This document shows positions 34,666 to 46,313 of a stretch of DNA of 64,000 bases, piece after piece. The stretch is from Blastomussa wellsi (lineage: Eukaryota > Cnidaria > Anthozoa > Scleractinia > Plerogyridae). The translations under genes were made by a program, and so were the position numbers. The notes below the pieces were generated by a model. It was given only the letters and a program-made list of their open reading frames with translations. It was not told the origin of the DNA and did not search any database. Each line of letters starts with the position of its first letter. Position 1 is the stretch's first letter. The DNA is taken from positions 3,777,818-3,841,817 of the forward strand of contig OX393563.1 of NCBI GenBank assembly GCA_947652115.1, given 5' to 3'.

Positions 34666-37600
34666 CTTGATCACAGGGGGTCGGTTTTGTTTGCTGAAAA
34701 GAAAACGATTAATACTACTGTCAGTTATTGTAAGTTAATAAAGTTCTCGTGAACATTGCAGAGTTGTTGGTTTTATCTCGTCCCCTCTTTCATGTTGAGC
34801 CTCTTTTAGGCTGTCTCCACACCATCCATCTACCTAACGATCGTGTCGAGTTTGATCGTCCGGGTGAGGGTAATCCTGAGAAGGACTGTTGTCGGTGCCA
34901 GTGACTGACGTTTCGACAACCTGAGCGGAAGTCATCATCAGATCGAATCAGAGCGATGTTATCCCAGGGTTCAAACCATTCACTGTATCTACTTAACATT
35001 AAATAAAAGAGTATATGATACATTACCTTTCTAATTCGTTCCACTTCTTGAGCGAGGTCTTTGAGCTTTGACTTGATTGCTGATAATTCCTACCAGGAAA
35101 GTTGAAGTTTTAACTTGTTAGACATGAATGCATGAGATATGTAGCGAGATGATCACTTAACCATCCGGCCCATTTACCCATTTCTTTTAACTGATTTTAC
35201 TTTTTGGTATTTTCGTTTTCTTGTTTTCTGTTTTTAAGAACTCATTTCTTCGTTAGGGTTTTTCAAATTGTAACCCATTGCGAGTGATATCACTGTTCTA
35301 TCATCAAGGGCTTTAGGTCTCAACTTGGAAAAGTCAGGCTGACTTTTTCAAGTTCTCCCCTTGTGGCCCGGAAAAATAGCTCAAAGCTAATTATGGTTCA
35401 AACTTCTTCAATAACTGGTTAATAATTTCTCGGAGACATTTCCTGTATGATAGAAACTACTCTAGTAAATATCCTAGCTAGCGCTGCATTAAAAGTCGAA
35501 AAATCTCTCTGGCATACAGTGTCCTTTATACACACTGCGATGACAAACATAACAAAAAAACGCATGTTGTAAAAGCCTGATTTGAAAGGAGCTTCGTCAC
35601 GATATTTTGATTTATTTTTTGCGACGAGTCAATTACCTTTAAAATGTCGGGAACCTAAAACTAATAGTTTACCAAGAGCGAAAAACACCAAAGAGGCGGT
35701 AGTAAAGCAAAAAGGAACATGGATGGTTAATGATGAAGAAGATTGAGACGGATTACAAGCGACAATTTTGAAAAATGACGTAGCTCCTTTAAAGACGATG
35801 TTTCGTATGTCTCAATATGTGTAAATCTTCAGAAGTGACGGTTAGGCAGAGTAAAAATTCAGTTTCAAGAGAAACATGAGTGGTATCTCATCTGGAAAGA
35901 AATAACAACAGAGACAAATGACAATTAAGGTTGCGTTTTATCAGTTATGAAATAGACTCGCTTACAAACCTTTGTATCGCATATTCCGGGTTCACCTTTC
36001 TTGCCATCTCTCCCTTGACTTCCCTTGTCTCCCTGTAAGAATACAACACTGACGCGCCTTGCTGGATAATTCAGCCCCAAGTGAAGGAAAAAGGAACAGA
36101 AGTAGAGAAGCTTAAAGGGGCCCCGTCACGGTATTTTGGCGTCATTTTAAAATGCTGAAATACGTTCCCGCATCAAAGAAAAGCCAAAAATAATAGTGTA
36201 GTTTTGTTACCCGGTACTATATCACTACACTGAAACCGTTTATTGCCGCCTGTCACCTAAGATGGCAAGGATGGAAGAGGATTAAAATTTGAAATTACTA
36301 GCCAGATTTTTTTTTTAAATTCTAGAGCCATTCCTTGAAAATATAGCCATGTCTGAGCCACAATTCGTTTGATATATTCCTGTTAGTCCATCAGGAGCAG
36401 TTTGAGCACGATAAAAGGTACCAGGTAATGATTTTAGCAAGAAGAGAAGCTGAAAACTGCAAAACCCCAGCAATAGTCCTCCTTCAAGGGGTGACGTCAA
36501 GTTAGGGGGCGATTTCCACCGTCGCGTAATTTTCAGCCTGCGTGCAGCCGTCTACTATTTCCCAAAGCGGAAAAGTGACGTCGTCAATTTTCCGCTCGGC
36601 TGCACGCAGGCTAGTAATTTGGGACATTTGGCTCCCTTGCTATCAACGTGGCCTGCGTTTGAGGGTTTCTCAGTTGATGGTAGTTTATAACGGAATGTGC
36701 ATATTTTAGTCTTTAATACTGACCTTGACTCCTTCCCTTCTACTCAAGTCATCTCTTCCTGTAAATAAATGAAATCTAGAATGATTCGATAATTTATCGA
36801 TACTTTGTGCATATAGCACTTTTTCTTTCCCTCGTGGGCAAAAAAGACCTGTAATGGCCGTTTGGTGCATGTTTCATGTATATCATTTGGAACAGTATAC
36901 TAATGTAAAGCGTATGTGAATGGTAAAGCATGCCCTACCGTCACGCCCATCTCTTCCATGGCAACCACACGATTGCTGTTGATAGCTGGTGGAGGCCTAA
37001 GGTAGAGAAGAACCGTGTACTTTATAGTGTTACTTGACTATAAACTAACACTACTTTCATTTGCATTAACAATACAAAAAAGCGCGAAGATTTTCCCTTC
37101 CTCGATTATCTGTTCCTCGAAGATCGCAAATTTCCTCGCGCCTCGCTCTTGGAAAGCTGTTCGATTCTCGGAACGGATGAGGCATCTCCGCTTAACAATC
37201 ATCCTGCAAAATCGCGTGGACTATTGCCTGACACTTAACCAACGGGTCAGCAAAAAATGACATCGACCTACATCTTCGTAAACAATCTTCGGTAAACACC
37301 GTAACCGGATCTTGTCGATTTTCATTTCGTGTCGATTCTTGCTGTGTGGGAAACTAAAAGGAACGATGAAAAAATTACCGTCGATGTTATCGAAGCGTGA
37401 ACACGTGTGGAAAAAACATGTTCTGATTGGCCATTAACTTGTACAGATTAAACCCTTAGTCAGTTTATAATTTGTCAAAAGTGGCTTTGCTTTGCTACCC
37501 CATCGGAATAAAACACCATAAAAACGAATAGTACGATAATTTTCCAGCGAGCCGCCAACACTGGCGCGACTTTTGCCTGGCTGACTCGGGTTGAATATTC

Positions 37601-39305
37601 TGGCTGAATTTTCTGAAATCATTCAATTTTATTTCCGAGGGAGGCGGGTGATTTGGTACAGGCGCGAAATTTTTTTCAACCCTTTCATGCACAGGACATT
37701 TTTGTCGGTGCATTTGTGTGCATGATATTTTTTTCTCCATGTAACAGGAATTTTTCGGCTCAGAGAACGTGCGTAAATTTTCTTCGGCACTGGTCGTGTG
37801 CAATTTTCATTCAGACAATTTCCAGCTTAAATACAAGATTATCATTGAGGTTGCAAAATACCATAGTAGTTATTCAATTGGTGCAGTTGCATCTTTTTCA
37901 CTGTTCCTCAGTTTTGTAGCGGATTTACCTACATGCACATCCACCTGCAGAAATTCTTCTTGTTTACAACTGGTTGAATTTGGCGACATAGCCATAATTT
38001 ACCGAAATAGGGAAATCGAACTTTACCACCATTTTCACACAGCAAACGAGACTGAACGGCATATTCTGGTTAATTATTAAAATTACTTACCAACATCCGG
38101 TGTCATCGTACAATCTTCGTAAGTGTTCGCTACGCAACATCCGATGATGACCTCCTGTAGGTCGATGTTATATTTTGCTGACCTAACCAACGAGGCCATA
38201 GAACGCGTGGGCTAAAATCAGACTATATTTAGCAAGATTGAGCCGCTGTCAGTTGTCAACGAAACACATTTTACAGCTTGAAAAGCTGTGGTTATGCAGC
38301 GCTTTGCAAGACTTCGGACGAACTTTCACAAGTTACGCGCGTATATCGCAGAACATCTGTTAACGGAATGACGGACAATTTGTTCAATAATGAAAGGGTA
38401 TATGCGTCAAATGGAGGCTTTTCAGATTCACCGCTTAGAAATCGAGACGAGATTCGGAAAGTGATGTCTTGCATATCGCCTGACAGAAGAACCGTTATTT
38501 GGGGGGGAGGGGGGGTGGGGGGGTTATGGCTTCGCATCTTTTGTTTGTCCCCAGCAACGGTCGCACAAGACACTGCAATAACAGACTCGCTCCAAATTTG
38601 GACTCGTTTTTAAATTGAAGTGGCGAATGAGGAAATCAAACTGGCTACCGAAAGGCTGATTTCCAACAAACAAAACAAGTTAAATAAGCTCAGGGGAGGG
38701 GGAGGGTGAGTACAGCTTTATTGCTTTTATGTAGATTTTTGTAAACAAACTCGGTCATTTTAATCAGATTTTGACACAGATGTGGAATTCCTAACTTTAC
38801 TGTTGGTGTATATAACCATGTACAAATATTTTGTCAGGTAATTTGAACTTTACTTCAGGGTAAGAAATCAGTTAAAGAGTATACCAAATATATCAAATGA
38901 AGCAGTCGTCATAGAAACAATCAGGAACATTCCGTGCATCCAGGGCTTGATCGCGCTTGCTGTGGCGATGTTTAAAATCTTGTTAAGACTTGATCGAAAA
39001 GATTCTACATGAATGCTCCATTTGAGACTTTAAACTATTGAAGACATGCCAGTTTGTTGCGATAAATACATTTCGCAATATTACGTCAAAACAAGAACAT
39101 GTTTTGAGAACATCACTATAGCTGGATTTGCACCGAATGGCGCAGCATGAAAGAAAAGTTAAGAAAAGGGGCTGTTAACGAGGCAAACCAGCCTATCTAC
39201 AGTAAAAAATAGCAATTTTGAAATTTACTTTACCTCAGTTTGTTGGTTTGAGTCCACAAAGATGCAAAGTAAGAGAAAACACAACAAACGTATTAAGCAA
39301 AACAT
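34666..39305 (-). CDS. Secreted collagen-like/coiled-coil gene, head only (gene D)
   Basis: Recognised exons (- strand): 39305-39234 (signal peptide MFCLIRLLCFLLLCIFVDSN), 38154-38091 (GCCVANTYEDCTM), 36996-36939 (ends CGCHGRDGRDG), 36758-36724 (RDDLSRREGVK), 36032-35970 (GDKGSQGRDGKKGEPGICDTK minus its last residue), 35089-35027 (ELSAIKSKLKDLAQEVERIR, heptad-like) and 34693-34666 (QTKPTPCDQ, ending phase 1). Gly-X-Y triplets followed by a coiled coil suggest a secreted trimer. Phases join cleanly from the third exon on. The join from the second to the third exon is out of phase, so an exon is missed or the donor differs. The C-terminal domain is not found before the next gene. Paralogous EAR exons at 41.9 and 50.5 kb would fit the phase. 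Confidence 0.6.
34903..34945 (-). ncRNA. Hammerhead ribozyme motif (Penelope-type), copy 2
   Basis: On the - strand: CTGATGA (34941-34935), then a short stem-loop closed by GAC/GTC, then GAAAC (34914-34910) followed by GTC. This is the conserved core order CUGAUGA, stem II, GAAAC, GUC. It sits in a repeat of about 200 bp (roughly 34790-35000) in an intron of gene D. Minimal hammerheads of this form are known from Penelope-like elements. Self-cleavage is not shown. Confidence 0.6.
35275..35525 (+). repeat. AAAGGGACAC-family MITE fragment
   Basis: It shares GCTTTAGGTCTCAAC, AAGTCAGGCTGACTTTTTCA and the spacing around them with the element at 12070-12457, but has lost the left end. It lies in an intron of gene D. 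Confidence 0.55.
35585..36310. repeat. Two fragments of a CGTCACGATATTTT-type repeat
   Basis: Segments 35585-35795 and 36113-36310 share CGTCACG(A/G)TATTTTG, ATGGATGG/ATGGAAG and GATTGAGACGGATTA-like words with each other and with 27718-27900. They flank the collagen exon at 35970-36032. Confidence 0.45.
36530..36615. repeat. CAGCCTGCGTGCAGCCG hairpin
   Basis: CAGCCTGCGTGCAGCCG and CGGCTGCACGCAGGCTAG face each other across about 40 bp that also contains an inverted TTTCCGC/GCGGAAA pair. A foldback element in an intron of gene D. Confidence 0.7.
38500..38525. repeat. G-rich run
   Basis: About 25 bases almost entirely G (GGGGGGGAGGGGGGGTGGGG). A possible G-quadruplex former or an assembly-sensitive site. 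It lies in an intron of gene D. Confidence 0.8.
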
Positions 39306-40912
39306 CTTATCGTGTCGTGCAGCTATCTCGTCTTTGCGCTGCAGTAAACATGGAACACGTAAAGTGAGCAGACGGGATGTTATTCGTGCGAAGTCTATCA
39401 GATAAGTATCACATGCATGGCTCATGGCCAGGTATCACAGTTAAATGATTGTCATGTAGTTCTAAAGTCCAACTCGAAAATTAATTGTTTTTGCCTTAGT
39501 TTTCATTCGTGTTATTTTCCTCTCTCTCTTTCTTTTGTAGTTGTGTTGGAAACTTTAGAAGCTTTACAGCTTGTATCAACCACTTTCTGTCAAATAAATT
39601 GAAAAAGGCAGGTACGTAATAAGGACGAGGTCAGCAGCTTGTATTGGCGCAATTCCAGTGCGTGAAGCATGCTAGCGGAGCACCATGGGTAACAAATTTT
39701 GGTTAGTCCATCAGCACGAAAAAGAATGGTTATTACGTGACCGGACGAGCGATCGAGCGTCCGCGCTTTCAGGCTCTGGGGGGAGGGGAAGGGGAATCTC
39801 AAGGCAAAATTTCTTGCGCGACATTTACGGCGCGCGTTGAATGAAATACGCCAAAAAGGGGAGAGACAGAAGTTTACTCCGAAACATTCTTCGAACAATC
39901 TCCTCTGCAAGAACAAGGAGCGGAACGAGAACGAACGAGAACAAGGAGCCTAAGGAAAAGGGGACACCCTTATATCCTGCCACGTGGCAGAACTGTTTCG
40001 TGAACTGTTGTGTGAACAGATGCCTCTCCAATTTTATCTAGCTGTTATTTATACATTTGTAAATAGTTAACAATTAGTTTTTACAGTAGTTAGAAATATG
40101 AAATTGTCAGTCCACAAGTATAATTCTGGGCATGTTTCTTTTGTTATTTATTAATAAAGAATTCAACTACTGTGATCAGTATTCCGTTAAGTTGTCAAAC
40201 GCTTTATTGCGGGAAGATCAAATGAATCACTTTCCCTCAGATTTGTACTATCCATCATCCAAATAAGGCCAAAATTAAGGTAGCGAACTTTTGCTAAATT
40301 TCTAAGCCTATTTTTATGACATAAAAAGCTTTTTACTTTCTGAGCAAAATCAGGCGGTCTTCGGCTCTTCGCGTGAATTCTTTAAGTTGTAATACTGCTT
40401 TTGGTCTTCACGAGTTCGCATAAATTTAAAAATATAAGTTTTTCAACAGGGCAGAAAGTAAGAGAAATTCGTACATGTATCTAAGTGAAGTTTTAGGAAG
40501 CTGCTGAGAGAAGACAAAGTAACAATGTTTGACCAAAAGCAAATTAGCGCTAGCTGCACCGCCAGCGCTGTGAATTATATTACAACTGAATTTTAGAAAC
40601 AACTACTGAACATGTTCCATATCTTAGCAAGTACAGAATATCTGTTTGTTCCCGGGTGTAATTCTATAACTTCCAGAAATTTTGGTTAGGATTATTTGCA
40701 ATGCTCACACACTGTCTTAGCAGTGGCGCAGCCAATTAAAATGCAGGATTTGCATCAGTCCACTAGTTGGGTGATACTAATATAGAGTAGATCAAATAGT
40801 ATATTGCATATCTATTCACGTCTATTTATTCTCGTGGATGACCTGTAGCTCATAATTAAACAGTTATTTACGGATTAGTATGACTGAAATCAGACCCTAG
40901 ACAAGCTCTTAG
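39306..40912. other. 5' flank of gene D and intergenic DNA, no other gene seen
   Basis: The first 130 bp upstream of the ATG are similar to the region upstream of the signal exon at 44590 (shared GGAACACG(T/C)AAAG, GATGTTAT and CCAGGTATCAC words), suggesting a conserved promoter. Beyond this I see no supported gene. Confidence 0.4.
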
Positions 40913-40969
40913 TAAATCAATCAATCAATCAATCAACCAACCAACCAACCAACCAACCAACCAACAAAC

Positions 40970-41008
<39 letters not shown>

Positions 41009-41098
41009 CCAACCAACCAACCAACCAACCAATCAATCAATCAACCAACCAACCAATCAATCAATCAATCACTCAATCAATCAATCAATCAATCAATT
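40913..41098. repeat. AATC/AACC microsatellite
   Basis: About 185 bp of alternating blocks of CAAT and CAAC tetranucleotides. Confidence 0.92.
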
Positions 41099-41206
41099 AG
41101 TTATCAGTCAAACAATCACCCAAACATTGCTAATGAAAACAAATGGAATTCTCCTCCCCAGAGCCCGCGATCCAGTTAGACTTCGTCAACTCATCAGAGA
41201 CCTTTG

Positions 41207-41504
41207 TAGGGTTCGTACTCTTTTGAGCTTTTGAAATACCATGGCTTTCCATGACCTTTTCCATGACTTCTCAAAGTTTTCCATGACCTAAATTTTAGCA
41301 TTTTCTAGAAGATCATCTTTCATTTTGGGTACATTTTTACGATTTTCTTCACAAAAAACCTAATTGATTTTGTACTTTTTTGATAAACATAATTTTCCAT
41401 GACTTTGCATGACCCACACTTAAATTCCATGAGTTTTCAGACCTGGAAAATGAATTATAAAATTCCATGACTTTCCAGGTTTTCAATGACCTGTATGAAC
41501 CCTG
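41207..41504. mobile_element. hAT-like MITE with TCCATGACTTT words
   Basis: The left end TAGGGTTCGTAC and the right end CCTGTATGAACCCTG are inverted copies. The interior repeats TTCCATGACCT, TTTCCATGACTTT and GGAAAATG(A) words in both orientations. The CAGGGTTC-type terminus fits hAT MITEs. No coding capacity. Confidence 0.6.
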
Positions 41505-41884
41505 CTTTGGCTGTCTTCAACACACGGAAGTCCACGACTCAAGAAATCATTCTCAAATCTGACAAATTTGATTGGATTAATTTGAAACAAAAAACGAGTA
41601 ATCTGTGCATGCTTAAAAGTTGGAACAGTCTAGAGCATTCCTATCCCCAGAAGCCTCCAAAACCGAAAGTCCGCGATTCATGGACTCATTGTCAAACCCG
41701 ACAAATTTGATTGGCTGAAATTACAGAATGAGTTCTCTGAGATAAGCGAGAGATCCCGATTCGTGGCGCTGACCAAAGGGATCGCGGCCGTCTCTAGGGA
41801 AGAGATGGCACATTTTGAGTCACTTCAAGGGCGTATTTAGTAAAATTATTGTGAAGAGGCAGTTTTTCAGCAGGACTGTACATT

Positions 41885-42842
41885 CTACACAAACTTGTAA
41901 ACAAAGCTATCCATGTTGTAATTGCTTTTGAGGTAATTAGCAAACACGAGATATCTTCGGCCTTTGTCAACAATTGCGTCCACTCCTCGGCTTCCGTAAG
42001 TTTGAAAATCTTGGTAATGAGTAAACTGTGCTCCCGATGCCTTGTACACAACTGAACGAACTGAATACCTATCATTATCTCCAAAATAATTGGCAATAAC
42101 AAGGAACATTTCACCATTCACTTCAAAGGGGCATATCTCCATAGCACAGTGGGTAGTGATCTCTTGGAAAAAAGAAAACTTTTCGCCATCCCATTTATAG
42201 ATAGGCGATTTAGAGAGATGTTTGCTTCTTGTCAGATAGCCAGGGTAACAGTTGGCAAGAGCGAGAAAGACGTCACCACCAACACGAAAGAATTTTGGCC
42301 TGTATGCCCTTTGGTTCTGAATCGTCTGGAACTTTACGAAATTACTTCCAGAGCATTTGTACACGTTTGACTCAACGCTCAGAAGGGTGTGAAAAACTTG
42401 AAGCCAGCACCACCATTTGTTGGGATTAGCTGGAACTCTACAAACTGGTCTCCGCTCCATCTGTAGATGACAGAGTTCTGTTTATTACCGCCATCATAAT
42501 AGTCAAGGTAGTTCGCAATGGCCATGTAATGTACGCTGTCTATTACGAAGTGTTCAACAGCAGCTGCTCCATGGGTAGACAGAGTTTGGTTCTGAACAAA
42601 ACGCCCGTTTTCCATTTTGTAAACAACAGACTCGGCTTTATATTGTACATGGTCTCCATACATATTGGCGAACACGAGAAAAAGATCATCACCAATTGAA
42701 AAGGATTTAACGGCGGCTGCTCCTTTTGTGGGTATGTCTTGAAACTTTTCAGGGCTTCTTTTGTATTTCACAGGCTTTTTGGAATAACAGATGCAGGTAA
42801 ACATCGCGTTCAAATTGAAATACTGATAATATGTTTCCGGAC
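41885..42842 (-). pseudogene. EAR-repeat (EPTP) exon, gene A: internal deletion and frameshift
   Basis: One large - strand exon starting after an acceptor at 42843-42844 (phase 1). It encodes EAR/EPTP repeats of about 45-50 residues, with the pattern LFLVFAN..., S-x-V-Y-K and F-x-x-x-Q. These repeats form seven-bladed propellers in secreted or surface proteins such as LGI and TSPEAR. Two repeats and the start of a third read well from 42842, then the frame ends at about 42379 (GFKFFTPF then stop). Another frame resumes with VESNVYKCSG and runs through three more repeats to the stop at 41885 (FVYKFV). Against the copy at 50531-51600, about 70 codons (most of repeats 3 and 4) are missing at the frameshift, so the gene is probably broken. 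An assembly error is possible. Confidence 0.75.
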
Positions 42843-43073
42843 CTGAAAAGGGTCAGTTAGTGTCAAGTAAAGGTATCGCATTTGTAGTGGGGTTTGTAAA
42901 AGCTTTAAAAGCATTTCCGTAGCTGAAATAAGCTGGTTACAGAGTATTTTCTGTTTTTATTTCTTAGTCAGCGGCGAAAACGAAAATTGAGCCGGAGAAG
43001 ACCTCTTGTAGCGATAGACACGATTCTCATTTCCATGCGCTTGTATTGTAGAGCTAAGATTGATTGGTGGATG

Positions 43074-43150
43074 CCAATTAAACTGATTGGTGTTGTCGTT
43101 GAAATATCTACGGTAGATATTTCAACGACAACACCAATCAGTTTAATTGG
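43074..43150. repeat. Perfect 77-bp palindrome
   Basis: Arms 43074-43111 and 43113-43150 (38 bp each, starting CCAATTAAACTGATTGGTGT) are exact inverted copies around a single base at 43112. Such a sequence would extrude a hairpin with essentially no loop. Confidence 0.95.
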
Positions 43151-43732
43151 TTCACACGATTAAAAGTATTGAGGGGAGTAGCCACGCATAGCGTTCAAAC
43201 GCACGACACTGCACGAGGGCATTTGCACCTCTAGCACTCAGACAAAAATCAAAACCCTCTCAAATGTCTGAAATCCCACAGGCCAAGATAATTACTGAAA
43301 ACGAATATGCATACAAAATTCAATAATTGTTGGCCACATAGTTTCCGGCGCAATATTCGCGACATACTAACGAAAAATTGATGATGTGCTAGAATTGACG
43401 AGGGCGAAGCGCGAATCAACTATCATAAGATAAAAATCGAGAGCGAATAGTGTAGCTGTTGTAGCTACTAGACGTTCCAAACTCAACAATAAGATATCCA
43501 AATCCTCTTCATAGACACTGGAAATACTTTATTAATGCGACGGAGCGGCCGCCATTTTGTTGACAACAACTACTAACGTTCTATTAGAATATAGCCCTGC
43601 ATGCTCGCCAAGGAATCCCTGCGGGCTTTATTTTTAATAGAACACGGGCAAAAAGCCCGGGACCCGGATGTAGTTTATGAAAAAAAAATGGCGGCGACAA
43701 TATTTTAAAGTTGTTTTTTTATTTCCTTTATT

Positions 43733-44052
43733 ATGGCTGCTAAAAAAAATATTAATGAAATAAGTTCAGGTGACTGGGAAGACGAAAATGTGAACGAGCT
43801 ATTGAGCAGCGAGAGCCAGAAATACGAACAAGGAGGCCGCCTGCGCGCGTAAATTCGGTGATTTTTTTACGATTTTTTAATGCTATATTCTAAACCAGCT
43901 AGAAGATGGGTTTCCCAATGTCCTAGAAGAAAATGATGCCCTTTTGAGGGATAGAAAAGCAGCTGAATGCCCTCGCCTAACGGCTAAGGCATCCACTAGC
44001 AGCTTTTCTAGACCTCAAGCGGGCATGGATGGATACCCATCTTCTCGTAGGT
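43733..44052 (+). other. Possible small + strand coding remnant
   Basis: A 38-codon frame from 43733 (MAAKKNINEISSGDWEDENV, acidic) is followed from about 43902 by a second open stretch (EDGFPNVLEENDALLRDRKA) between a plausible acceptor and the donor-like CGTAG|GTAAAT. With the splice sites I can see the two do not join in frame, so I do not call a gene. It could be a mobile-element N-terminus. Confidence 0.2.
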
Positions 44053-44521
44053 AAATAGATAGTAAGTAGGGTAACCTATCAGAGAACAGCATTCGTGATT
44101 GAACACTAGTAGATTCAGGTGATAGTATAGGAGTAGCTCAACAAATCAGATTGCCCATTTGCATTAGATTTGATATACCATTAGTACCCTACTTAGATTG
44201 AAATCAACTAGTGCGTTTTCGTTGAAGCCTTTTCATCAATGCGTATTCGCATATCGTCCGCACTACAGCGATCAACAACGCTCCTCTGCGCTTTCCCCGT
44301 TGACACTAAAACCGATTAAAAACGCGCGCTGACGCAACGAAAAAACAACAGTCAAGTACGCATGTGGCGGAGAAACTACCGTTTTTGCGTTTCCCACATG
44401 AGGACTAGGCTCGCGCCTGGTTGAAAGAAATGAAAAGGTAAGAGAGAGAGGGACGATAACCAGGCAAGTCAGCCTAAAGCCAGTCCGTTTAACGCTGGCC
44501 AAAAACTAAGATTTACTTTAC

Positions 44522-44590
44522 CTGGCTTTGGTTTGACTCTACAAGGACGCAAAGTAGAATAAAACACAACAAACGCACCAAGCATAACAT
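44522..44590 (-). CDS. Signal-peptide first exon of EAR-family gene A
   Basis: ATG at 44590. The 23 codons (MLCLVRLLCFILLCVLVES and so on) form a signal peptide and end at donor CAG|GTAAAG in phase 0. It is clearly paralogous to exon 1 of gene D (MFCLIRLLCFLLLCIFVDS at 39305), including the flanking 5' sequence. The only downstream exon I recognise before the next gene is the EAR exon at 42842, which starts in phase 1. They cannot join directly, so intermediate exons are either missed or lost. Confidence 0.65.
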
Positions 44591-45523
44591 CTTGCCGTGT
44601 CCTCACAAATCTCGCCTTGCACTGCTAGTAATAGGCGTGGAACACGCAAAGCACTGAGCAAACGTGATGTTATGCGTTGATCCAATTTTCAAAGTCCACA
44701 ATCAGAATTGAGAGCACTTGCATAACTCGTGACCAGGTATCACGCGAGTCTATATTTAGGACACTAACGGTTTTTCTTATTTGCATTATTTTCCGAAAAA
44801 GGCGGGAATTAACTACTACCAATACCCGCGTCAGGTCTTTCTCTCAAGAGGTTGCAGCCCAGATCGAAGAGGGTTTGCGGTGTGTAAGAAAAATACTGGG
44901 ATTTTTAGGCGTTTAGCTCTGGTTGCTATAAGTTCGCCTGCTCAAGGCTTCAACATAGTCACTTATTCCGATCATAGCAGTTGTTTCGTAAAAACAAATT
45001 ATTGTGAAATGAACTGCTGCATCTTAATGCATCTTCCTGGTCAGGCCCATTAGCAATCAAGGTCACGCTTTTATTCTCAGTTCAAGTTCGAATGTTATAT
45101 AAAAGCATTTAATTAACAATTATGTTTATAATCTCGAGATTTCCATCCGCAGGCGTACGAGCACCTTCGGACTTAAGGGCTGTAACTGCCCTGCCCAAAA
45201 CAATGCACAATCTACGAACGTGGTAGCCGTCAACCGGTATTCGACCGCTCAAAACTTGCAACTGTTTGCACGAATTCTGGACGATTTTCCCGAAAAATGT
45301 CGAACATTTTTTAAACTGGTGAGGGGGGAGGGGAGCTGAAATGGACTCTCTAAGTAAATCAATATTTTTTGGATAAACAACCCTGTTTCTCCTCAAATTC
45401 TACTGTTGTGCGATCGTTGTTACAGCTTTCTTCATTTACATTTCTCAAACTGTTTTTCATCATGTTAAAACAAAGGAAATCAGAACCGTAACCGTGGTTT
45501 TGAAATGTGATTTTAAGGGTTTA

Positions 45524-45668
45524 CCTCGGTGTAAGAACCTGTGACTTTTTCTTTGTTTGTGTGCTATTGTTTCTGTGATCGAATTCTGCATTGTTTCGAG
45601 GTTCTTTGTTGTCTTGTTCGTTCTTTGTTTTAAGTCATTTGTGAGTTTAACAGGTTCTTACACCGAGG
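45524..45668. repeat. Hairpin with CCTCGGTGTAAGAACCTG arms
   Basis: CCTCGGTGTAAGAACCTG (45524-45541) and its exact complement (45651-45668) are separated by about 110 bp of T-rich sequence. A foldback element in intergenic DNA. Confidence 0.8.
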
Positions 45669-46313
45669 AAGAAACGATTTTAATTGGCACAGATTTTTGC
45701 ATTTTTCCAATCCTCCGTAGTTTTAGTTTCGATTGAGAACACGAAAGACAGTGTTTCATCACATTTCCAAACACCGAGAGAAAGAGTTGAAAATACGACG
45801 CGCAGCGGAGTGGTTTTGAAGAATGTAATGATTAATAATAAGAAAAGGGGTTCACTTTGCACTGGCGTCCAGTTTTCTCGCGATTCTTTTGCCGCGTTTG
45901 ATTCGGTAGAGAGGCTGTAAACGGTATAGGATCGAATATCAAATGGAGCCGGTGTTGCTTGCGGAAAAGACTCCGGAGAGGAGAGCACCCTTTATTTCAT
46001 TCCCCCACGGAACACGAGCGGGTTTTTTTTTTTTTCATACGCATGGTTTGTCCCAGAGAGTTCCACATATGGCGTCGCGTTTCCATATGAAGCCACGCGG
46101 AAATCGATCGAAGGCAAGCGCAAAGATAAGTGACCGCGCGCTTTGTAATTATCTCTAATCAGACGACATCATATCGACGACACAATCACTAAGTGCTGAC
46201 GTTTATTACCTTCAAAGGATATTTGTGAGTGCGAAGACTGATTTATTCTCCATTCTACGGGTGTTATTTCTTGAAAGCAAAGTTTCATAAAAGCGACTTC
46301 ATCTACAGAAAGC

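Noticed and set aside
40913..41098. A CRISPR-like array of short repeats
   Set aside because: It is a plain tetranucleotide microsatellite without spacers, in a eukaryotic genome.
43733..44052. A two-exon + strand gene
   Set aside because: The two open stretches do not join in frame at the visible splice sites (an in-frame TAG appears at the join). Kept only as a weak remnant.
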